DNA from: an uncultured Collinsella sp.
GTDB taxonomy: Bacteria; Actinomycetota; Coriobacteriia; Coriobacteriales; Coriobacteriaceae
Assembly: GCA_934655835.1 (NCBI GenBank)
Contig: CAKUHM010000013.1
Location: forward strand, 1 to 16,049
Reading direction: 5' to 3'
Length of the DNA: 16,049 bases
The position numbers were made by a program, and so were the translations under genes. The notes under the pieces are model-generated. The model had not been told where the DNA came from, made no database searches, and saw only the letters and a program-made list of their open reading frames with translations. Below, in pieces: positions 7,486 to 15,043 of the stretch; the stretch's first letter is position 1, and each line of letters opens with the position of its first letter.

Positions 7486-8775
7486 CTAGCAGATGCAGCC
7501 GTCGGCAAGCGTCTGTTTACCGCCGACAAATACATCGGTGGCACGACCGGTGAGCGTGCGACCGGCAAAACCGGAGTTCTCGGCGCGCGACTCGTAGCCG
7601 TCCTCGCCGACCGTCCAGGAGGCGTTTGCGTCGAAGACGGTCAGGTCGGCAACGGAGCCCGCCTTGACCTGAACCTGATCCAGGCCCAGAATCTCGCGCG
7701 GCTTGATGGCCATGAGCTCGACCATGCGGCCCATGCCCATCTTGCCGGTGTTGACCAGCTCGGTGAGCACGAGTGCCAGCGAGGTCTCGAGGCCGATCAT
7801 GCCGAAGGGCGCGAGCTCGAACTCACGGGCCTTCTCCCACGGGGTGTGGGGGGCGTGGTCGGTGACGATAGCGTCGACGGTGCCGTCGATGACGCCCTGG
7901 CGGATAGCCTCGGCGTCCTCGTCGGTACGCAGCGGCGGGTTGACCTTGAGCGAGGTGTTGTAGGTCTCGTCCAGGTCGTTCTCGGTCAGGAACATGTGGT
8001 GCGGGGTGGCCTCGCAGGTGACCTGCACGCCGGCGGCCTTACCGGCACGCACGAGCTCCAGACCGTGGGCGGTGGAGATGTGCTGGATGTGCAGCTTGGC
8101 ACCGGTCAGCTTGGCGATCTCGATGTCACGGGCGATCTGAAGCTCCTCGCCTGCCGCCGGCCAGCCCTCGAGGGCCAGACGGGTCGAGACCTTGCCCTCG
8201 TTGATCTGGCCGTGACCGACCAGGTCCTCGTCCTGGCAGTGGCTCATAAAGACCTTGCCGAACATCTTGCCGTAGTCCATGCAGCGACGGAGCATACCCG
8301 CACCCTGCACGCCGCGACCGTCGTCGGTGAAGGCGACGGCGCCATGTGCGACCATATCGCCCATCTCGGACATGGCCTCACCCTTAAGACCGCGGGTCAT
8401 GGCGCCCGACGGATAGACGCGGCAGTGGCCAACCTCGGCAGCGCGGGACTTGACGAACTCCACGACGGTGCCGTTATCGGTGACGGGGTCGGTGTTGGGC
8501 ATGGAGCACACGCCGGTGAAGCCGCCCTTGGCAGCAGCGCGGGTGCCGCTCTCGATGTCCTCTTTGACCTCATAGCCGGGCTCACGCAGATGGACGTGCA
8601 TGTCCACCAGGCCGGGGACGAGGTACTTGCCGGAAAGGTCGCGGACCTCGGCTCCCTCGGCGGCGAGATTCTCGCCGACCTCGGCGATCTTGTCGCCGTC
8701 GATCAGGACGTCAACGACACCGTCAAGCTCGACGGACGGGTCGACGACGTGGGCATTCTTAAGAAGCAAGGCCAT
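7486..8775 (-). CDS. pyrC: dihydroorotase
   Basis: A 429-residue zinc amidohydrolase of the type I (Bacillus-like) group, cyclising carbamoyl aspartate to dihydroorotate. The metal-binding HxH is in VDMHVHLREPG (H60, H62). Later motifs are HCQDEDL, HIQHISTAHGLELVR, ATPHHMFLTEND and the metal-binding TDHAPHTPWEK near residue 305. The start is the ATG at 8775-8773, preceded by GGAGGT seven bases upstream. The longer frame from the TTG at 8790 would place its first codons on the ribosome-binding site. The gene overlaps the end of pyrB by 17 bases, indicating coupled translation. Confidence 0.96.
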   Translation of the reverse strand: MALLLKNAHVVDPSVELDGVVDVLIDGDKIAEVGENLAAEGAEVRDLSGKYLVPGLVDMHVHLREPGYEVKEDIESGTRAAAKGGFTGVCSMPNTDPVTDNGTVVEFVKSRAAEVGHCRVYPSGAMTRGLKGEAMSEMGDMVAHGAVAFTDDGRGVQGAGMLRRCMDYGKMFGKVFMSHCQDEDLVGHGQINEGKVSTRLALEGWPAAGEELQIARDIEIAKLTGAKLHIQHISTAHGLELVRAGKAAGVQVTCEATPHHMFLTENDLDETYNTSLKVNPPLRTDEDAEAIRQGVIDGTVDAIVTDHAPHTPWEKAREFELAPFGMIGLETSLALVLTELVNTGKMGMGRMVELMAIKPREILGLDQVQVKAGSVADLTVFDANASWTVGEDGYESRAENSGFAGRTLTGRATDVFVGGKQTLADGCIC

Positions 8776-9703
8776 TATCGGCACCTCCAAGCAGCAGATA
8801 CAGGATAGCCATACGCACGCAGATACCGGCGTAGACCTGCTCCAGGATGACGGAGCGTTGCGGGTGGTCGGCCATATAGGAGTCGAACTCGACGCCGCGG
8901 TTGATGGGGCCCGGGTGGCAGATGATCGCGTCGGGCTTCATGAGCTTCTCGCGGTCCTTGGTCAGGCCGAAGAGCTTGTGGTACTCGCGAATGGTCGGGA
9001 ACGGAGCACCCTCGAGACGTTCCTGCTGCACGCGCAGCATGTAGACGACGTCCAGCTCGGGCAGGACGGAATCGAGGTCGCTCGTCACGTGGTCGCAGCC
9101 CAGGACCTCGGGCGCCGGCGGAAGCAGCGTGCCGGGAGCGACGGCGTAGGTCTCGCAGCCCATGATCTTAAGGGCGGGGATCAGCGAGCCGCAGACACGG
9201 GAGTGGGCGATGTCGCCGACGACGGCGACCTTCAGACCATGGAAGTCACCCTTATGCTCCCAGATGGTGTACAGGTCGAGCAGGGCCTGCGTGGGATGAT
9301 TGTGCTTACCGTCGCCGGCGCAGATGACGCTCGCGGGCGAGTTCTGCGTGACGATATAGGGGGCGCCGGCGTGCTTGTCGCGCACGACGATGCAGTCGAT
9401 CTTGTAGGCGTTGAGGGTCTCGACGGTATCGACGAGGCTCTCGCCCTTGACCGTGGAGGTCGAGGAGCCGCCAAAGTTGAGGCTGTCGGCCGAAAGACGC
9501 TTCTCGGCGAGCTCGAAGGAGCTGCGGGTACGCGTCGAAGGCTCGTTGAACATGTTGACGATGGTCTTACCCTTGAGCGTGGGGACCTTCTTGATGGCAC
9601 GCTCGTTAACCTCGGAGAACGCCTTGGCGGTCTCGAGGATGAGCTTGATGTCCTCTTCGGAGTACTCGGTAATGTCGATCAGGTGCTTATGGTTGAACGC
9701 CAC
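8759..9703 (-). CDS. pyrB: aspartate carbamoyltransferase catalytic subunit
   Basis: A 314-residue enzyme joining carbamoyl phosphate and aspartate, the committed step of pyrimidine synthesis. The carbamoyl-phosphate motif STRTRSSFE begins at residue 56 and the HPTQALLDLYT segment is present; the late CHPGPINRG motif lies near the C-terminus. No pyrI regulatory subunit is adjacent, which fits a Gram-positive-type enzyme controlled through PyrR. I chose the GTG at 9703-9701 because a full GGAGGTGA match ends eight bases upstream. The frame can be extended to a GTG at 9715, but that codon lies inside the ribosome-binding site. With this start the gap after the pyrR stop is four bases. Its 3' end overlaps pyrC. 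Confidence 0.95.
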   Translation of the reverse strand: MAFNHKHLIDITEYSEEDIKLILETAKAFSEVNERAIKKVPTLKGKTIVNMFNEPSTRTRSSFELAEKRLSADSLNFGGSSTSTVKGESLVDTVETLNAYKIDCIVVRDKHAGAPYIVTQNSPASVICAGDGKHNHPTQALLDLYTIWEHKGDFHGLKVAVVGDIAHSRVCGSLIPALKIMGCETYAVAPGTLLPPAPEVLGCDHVTSDLDSVLPELDVVYMLRVQQERLEGAPFPTIREYHKLFGLTKDREKLMKPDAIICHPGPINRGVEFDSYMADHPQRSVILEQVYAGICVRMAILYLLLGGADNGLAS

Positions 9704-9707
9704 GGTA

Positions 9708-10304
<597 letters not shown>

Positions 10305-10331
10305 TCACATGTCTTGACTGCTGACACAGTC

Positions 10332-10429
10332 AAAAAAATAGATGCCCGACCGCTCAAAGCGGACCAGACACCCACAGGAAGGGCTGCTCTTTGGCAGCTA
10401 TGTAATTCCATGTGGGTATCTCGTACCCC
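10332..10429 (-). promoter_or_regulatory. pyr operon leader with three mutually exclusive hairpins (transcription attenuator)
   Basis: Read on the minus strand. (a) A 5' hairpin pairs GGGTA (10414-10418) with TACCC (10424-10428), loop CGAGA. (b) A long antiterminator helix pairs 10406-10421 with 10366-10380, 15 pairs with one bulged base, and encloses a small GCTGC/GCAGC hairpin. (c) A terminator stem pairs 10359-10372 with 10341-10353 around TTTGA, with two mismatches, followed by TATTTTTTT (10340-10332). Helix b shares bases with both a and c, so a would block b and allow c. This is the logic of PyrR attenuation. The canonical PyrR recognition sequence is not clearly present, so the effector is inferred from the downstream genes. 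Confidence 0.7.
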
Positions 10430-10545
10430 TTTAATGGTCAAGGGATAGTGTAGCCAACCTTGAGCTTAATTGCGAGTATAAAAACCAAGCAATCGATAAA
10501 CGGGGGCAGTGCCTCCATAAACCTATATATATTTGCGGGATGCGC

Positions 10546-10574
10546 TTGAAAACGTACACGCGAGCTGGCATAAT
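10546..10574 (+). promoter_or_regulatory. candidate sigma70-type promoter, rpmB direction
   Basis: TTGAAA at 10546-10551, a 17-base spacer ending in TGG, then CATAAT at 10569-10574. A transcript from here would carry a leader of roughly 160 bases before rpmB. It could be a second rpmB promoter or could drive a short RNA. Confidence 0.45.
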
Positions 10575-10646
10575 CCCCTTCGCTGCACGCGAATCGGATC
10601 TACGTCCAGGGCCGAGGCGTCGGCACTATCGCCAAAAGAGGAATAT

Positions 10647-10689
10647 CTCTGTGTAGATTGCGCACAGAGGGCTGCTTCTGTGCTATAGT
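10647..10689 (+). promoter_or_regulatory. extended -10 promoter of rpmB with an overlapping inverted repeat
   Basis: TGC-TATAGT at 10681-10689 is a strong extended -10 box about 55 bases before the rpmB start. An inverted repeat CTCTGTG-9-CACAGAG covers 10647-10653 and 10663-10669, where the -35 would lie. The repeat looks like a possible operator; no matching regulator was identified. Confidence 0.5.
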
Positions 10690-10743
10690 TCAGGCTTGTT
10701 TGTTAACGCGACATGTTCGTTTGTCGCCCAAGGAGGGTCAGTT

Positions 10744-10932
10744 ATGTCCAAAGTTTGCGAAGTTTGCGGTAAGCACCCCGTTGCCGGTCGCTCCATCAGC
10801 CACTCTCACCGCGTCACCAACCGTAAGTTCCGCCCCAACATCCAGCGCGTCTACGTCGTCGTCGATGGTCACCGTCGCAAGATGAACGTTTGCTCCACCT
10901 GCCTCAAGTCCGGCAAGGTTGCGCGCTCCTAA
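10744..10932 (+). CDS. rpmB: 50S ribosomal protein L28, zinc-ribbon form
   Basis: A 62-residue ribosomal protein. It opens with SKVCEVCGKHPVAGRSISHS, and two Cys pairs, C5/C8 and C50/C53, form the zinc ribbon of the zinc-dependent L28 type. The basic central segment (NRKFRPNIQRV) fits rRNA binding. The start is the ATG at 10744, preceded by AAGGAGG with a seven-base spacer. An in-frame extension to 10696 lacks a ribosome-binding site of its own. The gene stands alone, with its own promoter and terminator, as rpmB often does in Actinobacteria. Confidence 0.97.
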   Translation: MSKVCEVCGKHPVAGRSISHSHRVTNRKFRPNIQRVYVVVDGHRRKMNVCSTCLKSGKVARS

Positions 10933-11001
10933 ATAAGGTCTTACCAACAAGTACCTCGGACTCTCCGGGTCAAAGACCTCGCGTTCACATAGAACTTACC
11001 A

Positions 11002-11034
11002 AAGGCGTCCTCCCCTGCGGAGGGCGCCTTTTTT
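11002..11034 (+). terminator. intrinsic terminator of rpmB
   Basis: A 12-bp stem pairs 11002-11013 with 11019-11030, with one T-G pair, around CCTGC. It ends in six T residues at 11029-11034. It lies 69 bases after the rpmB stop and immediately before the inverted-repeat element. Confidence 0.92.
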
Positions 11035-11037
11035 GCA

Positions 11038-11063
11038 CTCATTGGGGACAGACTTACATGAGT
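11038..11063 (+). repeat. left 26-bp inverted repeat
   Basis: Exact reverse complement of 11271-11296. Its inner CTCAT...ATGAG arms make it partly palindromic; with flanking bases the arms extend to seven pairs around a 15-base loop, a REP-like shape. Confidence 0.9.
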
Positions 11064-11064
11064 G

Positions 11065-11277
11065 TTTGCAGATGTCAAAGGAATCATAGCCCAGCTGATA
11101 TGCCTTGAAGCTTGACCAGCGGTACGCATCGAGCGAGTCGAGCGCGCCTTTCACAGGATTGAGATGGATATAATCGAGCAACTGCACCGCCTGCGTGTCC
11201 GACTCGACCGCGACCCGCGAATAGCGATTATCAAACAGGTGGCCCGTTCTCCCCGTTTTCCCATTGAAATACTCATG
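11065..11277 (-). pseudogene. fragment of a REP-associated tyrosine transposase (RAYT, Y1_Tnp family)
   Basis: Seventy-one open codons match the C-terminal half of RAYT proteins: HEYFNGKTGRTGHLFDNRY, then a VESDTQAVQLLDYIHLNPVKG block with the hallmark YIHLNPV, then YRWSSFKAY. The N-terminal part with the metal-binding HUH motif is absent, so it cannot be an active transposase. The frame has no proper start: it opens in the right inverted repeat with only a TTG. At the other side it runs through the left repeat and into the rpmB terminator. The conserved L-H-E-Y codons lie inside the right repeat, so the repeat overlaps transposase coding sequence. The lack of stops suggests a recent origin or a short, lucky remnant. 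Confidence 0.75.
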
Positions 11278-11296
11278 TAAGTCTGTCCCCAATGAG
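11271..11296 (-). repeat. right 26-bp inverted repeat
   Basis: Exact reverse complement of 11038-11063. Its inner half encodes the L-H-E-Y residues that open the recognisable transposase fragment. Confidence 0.9.
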
Positions 11297-11323
11297 CGGC
11301 CATGCGAACAGGTGGTTTTAGTT

Positions 11324-11351
11324 AAAACGCTTCAGTTTATTGAAGCGTTTT
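11324..11351. promoter_or_regulatory. 11-bp perfect palindrome upstream of adhE (operator or bidirectional terminator)
   Basis: AAAACGCTTCA (11324-11334) and TGAAGCGTTTT (11341-11351) pair perfectly around GTTTAT. The A-run before and T-run after would let it act as a terminator on either strand, but no gene on either side clearly needs one. It ends 47 bases before the adhE -10, where an activator or repressor could sit. It does not match the Rex-type TTGTGA/TCACAA operator often found before adhE. Confidence 0.45.
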
Positions 11352-11395
11352 AGTGTGCCTTTTACGGGAATCTTACCACTCACCGAATTATTTAT

Positions 11396-11404
11396 TGCTA
11401 TTAT
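11396..11404 (+). promoter_or_regulatory. extended -10 promoter of adhE
   Basis: TGC-TATTAT sits about 40 bases before the adhE start. No convincing -35 is found at normal spacing. The leader then carries AAGGAG six bases before the ATG. The element has the same TGC-TAnnnT form as those of rpmB and mihF. Confidence 0.5.
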
Positions 11405-11444
11405 GCAAGGCGTAGGGTAAATCTCCGATCGCAAGGAGACACAA

Positions 11445-14093
11445 ATGGTGAAAAAGTCACCGGAAAACACTACTCCCGCAATTGTGGACAACGTAGAGGC
11501 GCTTGAGGCTAAGCTCGCTCAGATGCGAGAGGCCCAGGCGCTTTTTGCTACGTACACGCAGGAGCAGGTCGACAAGATCTTCTATGAGGCCGCCATGGCC
11601 GCCAACAAGGCTCGTATCCCGTTGGCGAAGATGGCCATCGAGGAGACCGGCCGCGGCGTTCTTGAGGACAAGGTCATCAAGAACCACTACGCCGCAGAGT
11701 ACATCTACAACGCTTACAAGAACACCAAGACCTGTGGTGTCCTGGAGCGCGACGAGGCTTACGGCATCACCAAGATCGCCGAGCCCATCGGCATCGTGGG
11801 CGCCGTCATCCCGACGACCAACCCCACCTCCACCGCGATCTTCAAGACGCTGATCAGCCTGAAGACCCGCAACGGCATCATCATCTCCCCGCACCCGGCA
11901 GCCGCTAAGTGCACCATCGCCGCCGCCAAGCTCGTGCTTGACGCCGCCGTCAAGGCCGGCGCCCCCGAGGGCATCATCGGCTGGGTCGATGTCCCCTCCA
12001 TCGAGCTGACCAACATGGTCATGCGCGACGTCGACATCATCCTCGCCACCGGTGGCCCGGGCATGGTCAAGGCCGCTTACTCCTCGGGTAAGCCCGCCCT
12101 GGGCGTCGGCGCCGGTAACACCCCGGTCATCATCGACGACACCGCCGACGTGCTGCTCGCCGTCAACTCCATCATCCACTCCAAGACCTTCGACAACGGC
12201 ATGATCTGCGCTTCCGAGCAGTCCGTGACCGTCATCGACACCATCTATGACCAGGTTAAGGCCGAGTTCCAGAAGCGCGGCTGCTACTTCGTCAAGCAGG
12301 GTGCCGAGATGGAGGCCCTGCGTGGCGCCATGTTCAAGAACGGCGCTCTCGACCACCGCATCCCCGGCATGGCTGCCGCCAAGATCGCCGAGCTCGCCGG
12401 CATCGAGGTTCCCGCCAAGACCAAGATCCTGATCGCCGAGGTCACCTCCACCGACCCCGCCAAGGAGGAGTTCTCCCACGAGAAGCTCTCCCCGGTCCTG
12501 GCCATGTACCACGCCAAGGACTTCCAGGAGGCCGTCGACAAGGCCGAGCACCTGGTGCTCGCCGGTGGCCCGGGCCACACCGCCTCTCTCTACGTGCACC
12601 CCGCCCAGGCCGAGAAGATCAGCCTGTTCGAGCACGTCATGAAGGCCTGCCGCATCGTCATCAACACCCCGTCCTCGCACGGCGGCATCGGTGACCTGTA
12701 CAACTTTGGCATGAAGCCGTCTCTGACCCTGGGCTGCGGCTCCTGGGGCGGCAACTCCGTCTCCGAGAACGTTGGGGTGAAGCACTTGATCAACGTTAAG
12801 ACTGTGGCCGAGCGCCGTGAGAACATGCTGTGGTTCCGCGCTCCCGAGAAGGTCTACTTCAAGAAGGGTTCCACGCCCGTCGCTCTCGACGAGCTCGGCA
12901 CCGTCATGGGCAAGAAGCGCGCCTTCATCGTCACCGACCAGTTCCTCTTCAAGAATGGCAACACCCGCGCCATCGAGGCCAAGCTCGACGAGATGGGCAT
13001 CGCCCACGACTGCTTCTACGACGTCGAGCCCGATCCGTCGCTGCAGTGCGCACGTCGCGGCGCCAAGCAGATGGCTCTCTTTGAGCCGGACGTCATCATC
13101 GCCGTCGGCGGTGGCTCCGCTATGGACGCCGGCAAGATCATGTGGATGATGTACGAGCACCCCGAGTGCAAGTTTGAGGACATGGCCATGGACTTCATGG
13201 ACATCCGCAAGCGTATCTTCACCTTCCCCGAGATGGGCAAGAAGGCCTACTTCGTCGCCGTCCCGACCTCTTCGGGTACCGGCTCCGAGTGCACGCCGTT
13301 CGCCATCATCACCGACAAGGAGACCGGCATCAAGTGGCCGCTCGCCGACTACGCGCTGCTCCCCAACATGGCTATCGTCGACGCCGACAACTGCATGACC
13401 GCCCCGCGCGGCCTGACCGCTGCCTCCGGCATCGACGTCATGACCCACGCCATCGAGTCCTACGTCTCCATCATGGCTTCCGACTACACCAAGGGCCTCT
13501 CCGAGCGCGCTGCTAAGCTCGTCTTCGAGAACCTGCCCTCCAGCTTCACGAACGGCGCCAAGGACCCGCATGCCCGCGAGGAGATGCACAACGCCTCCTG
13601 CATGGCCGGTATGGCCTTCGCCAACGCCTTCCTGGGCCTCAACCACTCCATGGCCCACAAGCTCGGCGCTTTCCATCACCTGCCCCACGGCATCGCCAAC
13701 GCTGTCATCCTGACCCGCGTCATGCGCTACAACGCCGCCGAGGCCCCCGTTAAGATGGGCACCTTCTCCCAGTATCCTTACCCCAACGCGCTGCACAACT
13801 ACGCCGAGATGGCCAAGTACTGCGGCATCGAGGGCAAGGACGACAAGGAGGTCTTCGAGAACTTCATCACGAAGCTCGAGGAGCTCAAGGACTTCATCGG
13901 CGTCAAGAAGACCATCGCCGACTACGGTGTTGACGAGCAGTACTTCCTCGACACGCTCGACGAGATGACCGAGCAGGCATTCAACGACCAGTGCACCGGC
14001 GCTAACCCGCGCTACCCGCTCATGAGCGAGATCAAGGAGCTCTACCTGGACGCCTACTACGGCCGCGAGCCCCAGGACTACGCCGTCTGCTAG
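11445..14093 (+). CDS. adhE: bifunctional acetaldehyde-CoA/alcohol dehydrogenase
   Basis: An 882-residue fusion enzyme that reduces acetyl-CoA to acetaldehyde and then to ethanol, reoxidising two NADH during fermentation; family members assemble into long spirosome filaments. The N-terminal aldehyde dehydrogenase half (about residues 15-450) has the nucleotide loop GVGAGNTPV at 221-229 and catalytic Cys255 in MICASEQS. After a linker, the iron-dependent alcohol dehydrogenase half (about 460-870) has GGGSAMDAGK at 555-564 and probable iron ligands D664, H668, H734 and H748, matching E. coli AdhE with an offset of 11. Both active sites look intact. The ATG has AAGGAG six bases upstream. The gene stands alone, with its own promoter and a strong hairpin after it, and uses the highly C-ending codons expected of a well-expressed gene. 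Confidence 0.98.
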   Translation: MVKKSPENTTPAIVDNVEALEAKLAQMREAQALFATYTQEQVDKIFYEAAMAANKARIPLAKMAIEETGRGVLEDKVIKNHYAAEYIYNAYKNTKTCGVLERDEAYGITKIAEPIGIVGAVIPTTNPTSTAIFKTLISLKTRNGIIISPHPAAAKCTIAAAKLVLDAAVKAGAPEGIIGWVDVPSIELTNMVMRDVDIILATGGPGMVKAAYSSGKPALGVGAGNTPVIIDDTADVLLAVNSIIHSKTFDNGMICASEQSVTVIDTIYDQVKAEFQKRGCYFVKQGAEMEALRGAMFKNGALDHRIPGMAAAKIAELAGIEVPAKTKILIAEVTSTDPAKEEFSHEKLSPVLAMYHAKDFQEAVDKAEHLVLAGGPGHTASLYVHPAQAEKISLFEHVMKACRIVINTPSSHGGIGDLYNFGMKPSLTLGCGSWGGNSVSENVGVKHLINVKTVAERRENMLWFRAPEKVYFKKGSTPVALDELGTVMGKKRAFIVTDQFLFKNGNTRAIEAKLDEMGIAHDCFYDVEPDPSLQCARRGAKQMALFEPDVIIAVGGGSAMDAGKIMWMMYEHPECKFEDMAMDFMDIRKRIFTFPEMGKKAYFVAVPTSSGTGSECTPFAIITDKETGIKWPLADYALLPNMAIVDADNCMTAPRGLTAASGIDVMTHAIESYVSIMASDYTKGLSERAAKLVFENLPSSFTNGAKDPHAREEMHNASCMAGMAFANAFLGLNHSMAHKLGAFHHLPHGIANAVILTRVMRYNAAEAPVKMGTFSQYPYPNALHNYAEMAKYCGIEGKDDKEVFENFITKLEELKDFIGVKKTIADYGVDEQYFLDTLDEMTEQAFNDQCTGANPRYPLMSEIKELYLDAYYGREPQDYAVC

Positions 14094-14110
14094 TTTTAGC
14101 ACGGTTTTTA

Positions 14111-14149
14111 ACGGCGGGGGTGCACGGGTGTTTCACACACCCCCGCCGT
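14111..14149 (+). terminator. GC-rich hairpin after adhE
   Basis: A perfect 12-bp stem pairs 14111-14122 with 14138-14149, and the 15-base loop can itself fold (GTG-TTT-CAC). It is followed only by CGCTTCTATC, so the U-tract is weak. It may end or stabilise the adhE mRNA while letting some read-through into the kinase gene, whose start is 33 bases on. Confidence 0.6.
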
Positions 14150-14181
14150 CGCTTCTATCGCATCGTTGAAAGGATGCAACC

Positions 14182-14946
14182 ATGCTGCTACCCGATTCCA
14201 AGACCGAGCTCGTCCGCCGTGGCAACAAGGTCGTTTACGACCTGGGCGACAAGATCGTCAAGGTCTTCAACGAGACCAAGCCTGTCTCCGACGTGTTCAA
14301 CGAGGCTTTGAATCTTGCCCGCATCAATGAGTGCGGCATCCGCAGCCCCAAGGCTCTCGAGGTTTCCCAGCTCGAGAACGCCAACGGCTGGGCGCTTGTG
14401 ACCGAGAAGGTCCCGGGCACCACCCTTGCCGAGAAGATGACTGCCGAGCCCCAGCGCTTCGGTGAGTACCTCGAGATGTTCGTCGACCTCCAGATCGAGA
14501 TCCACGGCTACACCTCCCCGCTGCTCAACCGTCAGCGCGACAAGTTCGCCCGCATGATCGACAGCCTGGATCAGCTCAATGCCACCACGCGCTACAACCT
14601 TCAGGAGCGCCTGGACGGTATGACCAAGGAGTTCAAGGTCTGCCACGGCGACTTCAACCCCTCCAACGTCATCGTTGGCGACGACGGCCAGCTCTACGTG
14701 TGCGACTGGGCACACGCCACCCAGGGCTCCCCTGCCGCCGACGTTGCAACCACCTACCTGCTCTTTGCCCTTAACAGCAAGGACCAGGCCGAGGCCTACC
14801 TGGAGCTCTACTGCGACCGCGCCGACATGCCCATGCAGGTCGTGCGTCAGTGGACGAGCATCGTCGCCGCTTCCGAGCTCGCTCGTAAGCGCAACGTGAA
14901 CGATGAGTTCCTTAAGAACTGGATCGACGTCGTCGATTATCAGTAA
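14182..14946 (+). CDS. APH/choline-kinase-like phosphotransferase, substrate unknown
   Basis: A 254-residue soluble protein of the aminoglycoside phosphotransferase-like kinase fold. Visible parts: a short N-terminal lobe with a probable ATP lysine, K27, in DKIVKVFN; a hinge around WALVTEKVPGTTL; the catalytic loop HGDFNPSN with H155, D157 and N162; and the metal-binding Asp in LYVCDWAHA (D175). It is close to the usual 250-300 residues of this family. The start is the ATG at 14182, with AAAGGA about seven bases upstream. It follows adhE on the same strand after a hairpin and is closed by its own terminator. The fold is secure; the substrate (sugar, choline, antibiotic or protein) cannot be read from the sequence, and nothing suggests a resistance role. 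Confidence 0.85.
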   Translation: MLLPDSKTELVRRGNKVVYDLGDKIVKVFNETKPVSDVFNEALNLARINECGIRSPKALEVSQLENANGWALVTEKVPGTTLAEKMTAEPQRFGEYLEMFVDLQIEIHGYTSPLLNRQRDKFARMIDSLDQLNATTRYNLQERLDGMTKEFKVCHGDFNPSNVIVGDDGQLYVCDWAHATQGSPAADVATTYLLFALNSKDQAEAYLELYCDRADMPMQVVRQWTSIVAASELARKRNVNDEFLKNWIDVVDYQ

Positions 14947-14980
14947 TATCTGAGCGATTTATTCGCATCGGAGGCACAAA

Positions 14981-15022
14981 GGAAAACCCCGCAGCTCATT
15001 TGGGCTGTGGGGTTTTCCTTTT
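14981..15022 (+). terminator. intrinsic terminator of the kinase gene
   Basis: A 15-bp stem, with one G-T pair, joins 14981-14995 and 15004-15018 around an eight-base loop and ends in TTTT at 15019-15022. It lies 35 bases past the kinase stop. Confidence 0.88.
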
Positions 15023-15043
15023 AGAGTTTGAGTATGCCGGTGT

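Larger units (their letters stand above)
10430..10743. other. divergent control region between pyrR and rpmB
   Basis: About 310 bases without a recognisable gene. It must hold the pyr operon promoter on the minus strand, probably near 10445-10480 where TATACT and TACACT occur; neither has a convincing -35. On the plus strand it holds two candidate promoters listed separately and a small GC hairpin at 10502-10516. No tRNA or other RNA gene was recognised. Confidence 0.6.
11038..11296. mobile_element. 259-bp element with 26-bp perfect inverted ends and a RAYT transposase fragment
   Basis: The left end (11038-11063) and right end (11271-11296) are exact reverse complements over 26 bases, containing TTGGGGACAGACTTAC. 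Between them, on the minus strand, lies an open 71-residue piece of a REP-associated (Y1/IS200-like) tyrosine transposase. Each end can also form a small hairpin of its own, CTCAT-15-ATGAG, extended to CACTCAT/ATGAGTG at the left (11036-11064). No target duplication is visible at the edges. The element begins four bases after the T-tract of the rpmB terminator. It looks like a non-autonomous, REP/MITE-like relic. The boundaries are judged from the repeats only. Confidence 0.65.

Noticed and set aside
7411..8808. A 465-codon plus-strand frame across pyrC
   Set aside because: Same kind of composition shadow, opposite a secure dihydroorotase with all motifs.
10996..11292. The 98-codon minus-strand frame as an intact small gene
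   Set aside because: It starts with TTG inside an inverted repeat, lacks the HUH domain, and ends in sequence belonging to the rpmB terminator. It is recorded as a transposase fragment instead.
11457..14102. An 881-codon open frame antisense to nearly all of adhE
   Set aside because: It mirrors adhE and is explained by the C/G-ending codons of a highly biased gene, which remove stops from one opposite frame. Its translation is low-complexity (rich in V, L, G, D, H) and matches no family I know.
14182..14946. The APH-like gene as an aminoglycoside-resistance gene
   Set aside because: The fold is shared with many housekeeping kinases, the sequence does not resemble a known resistance enzyme, and codon use and context are those of the core genome.
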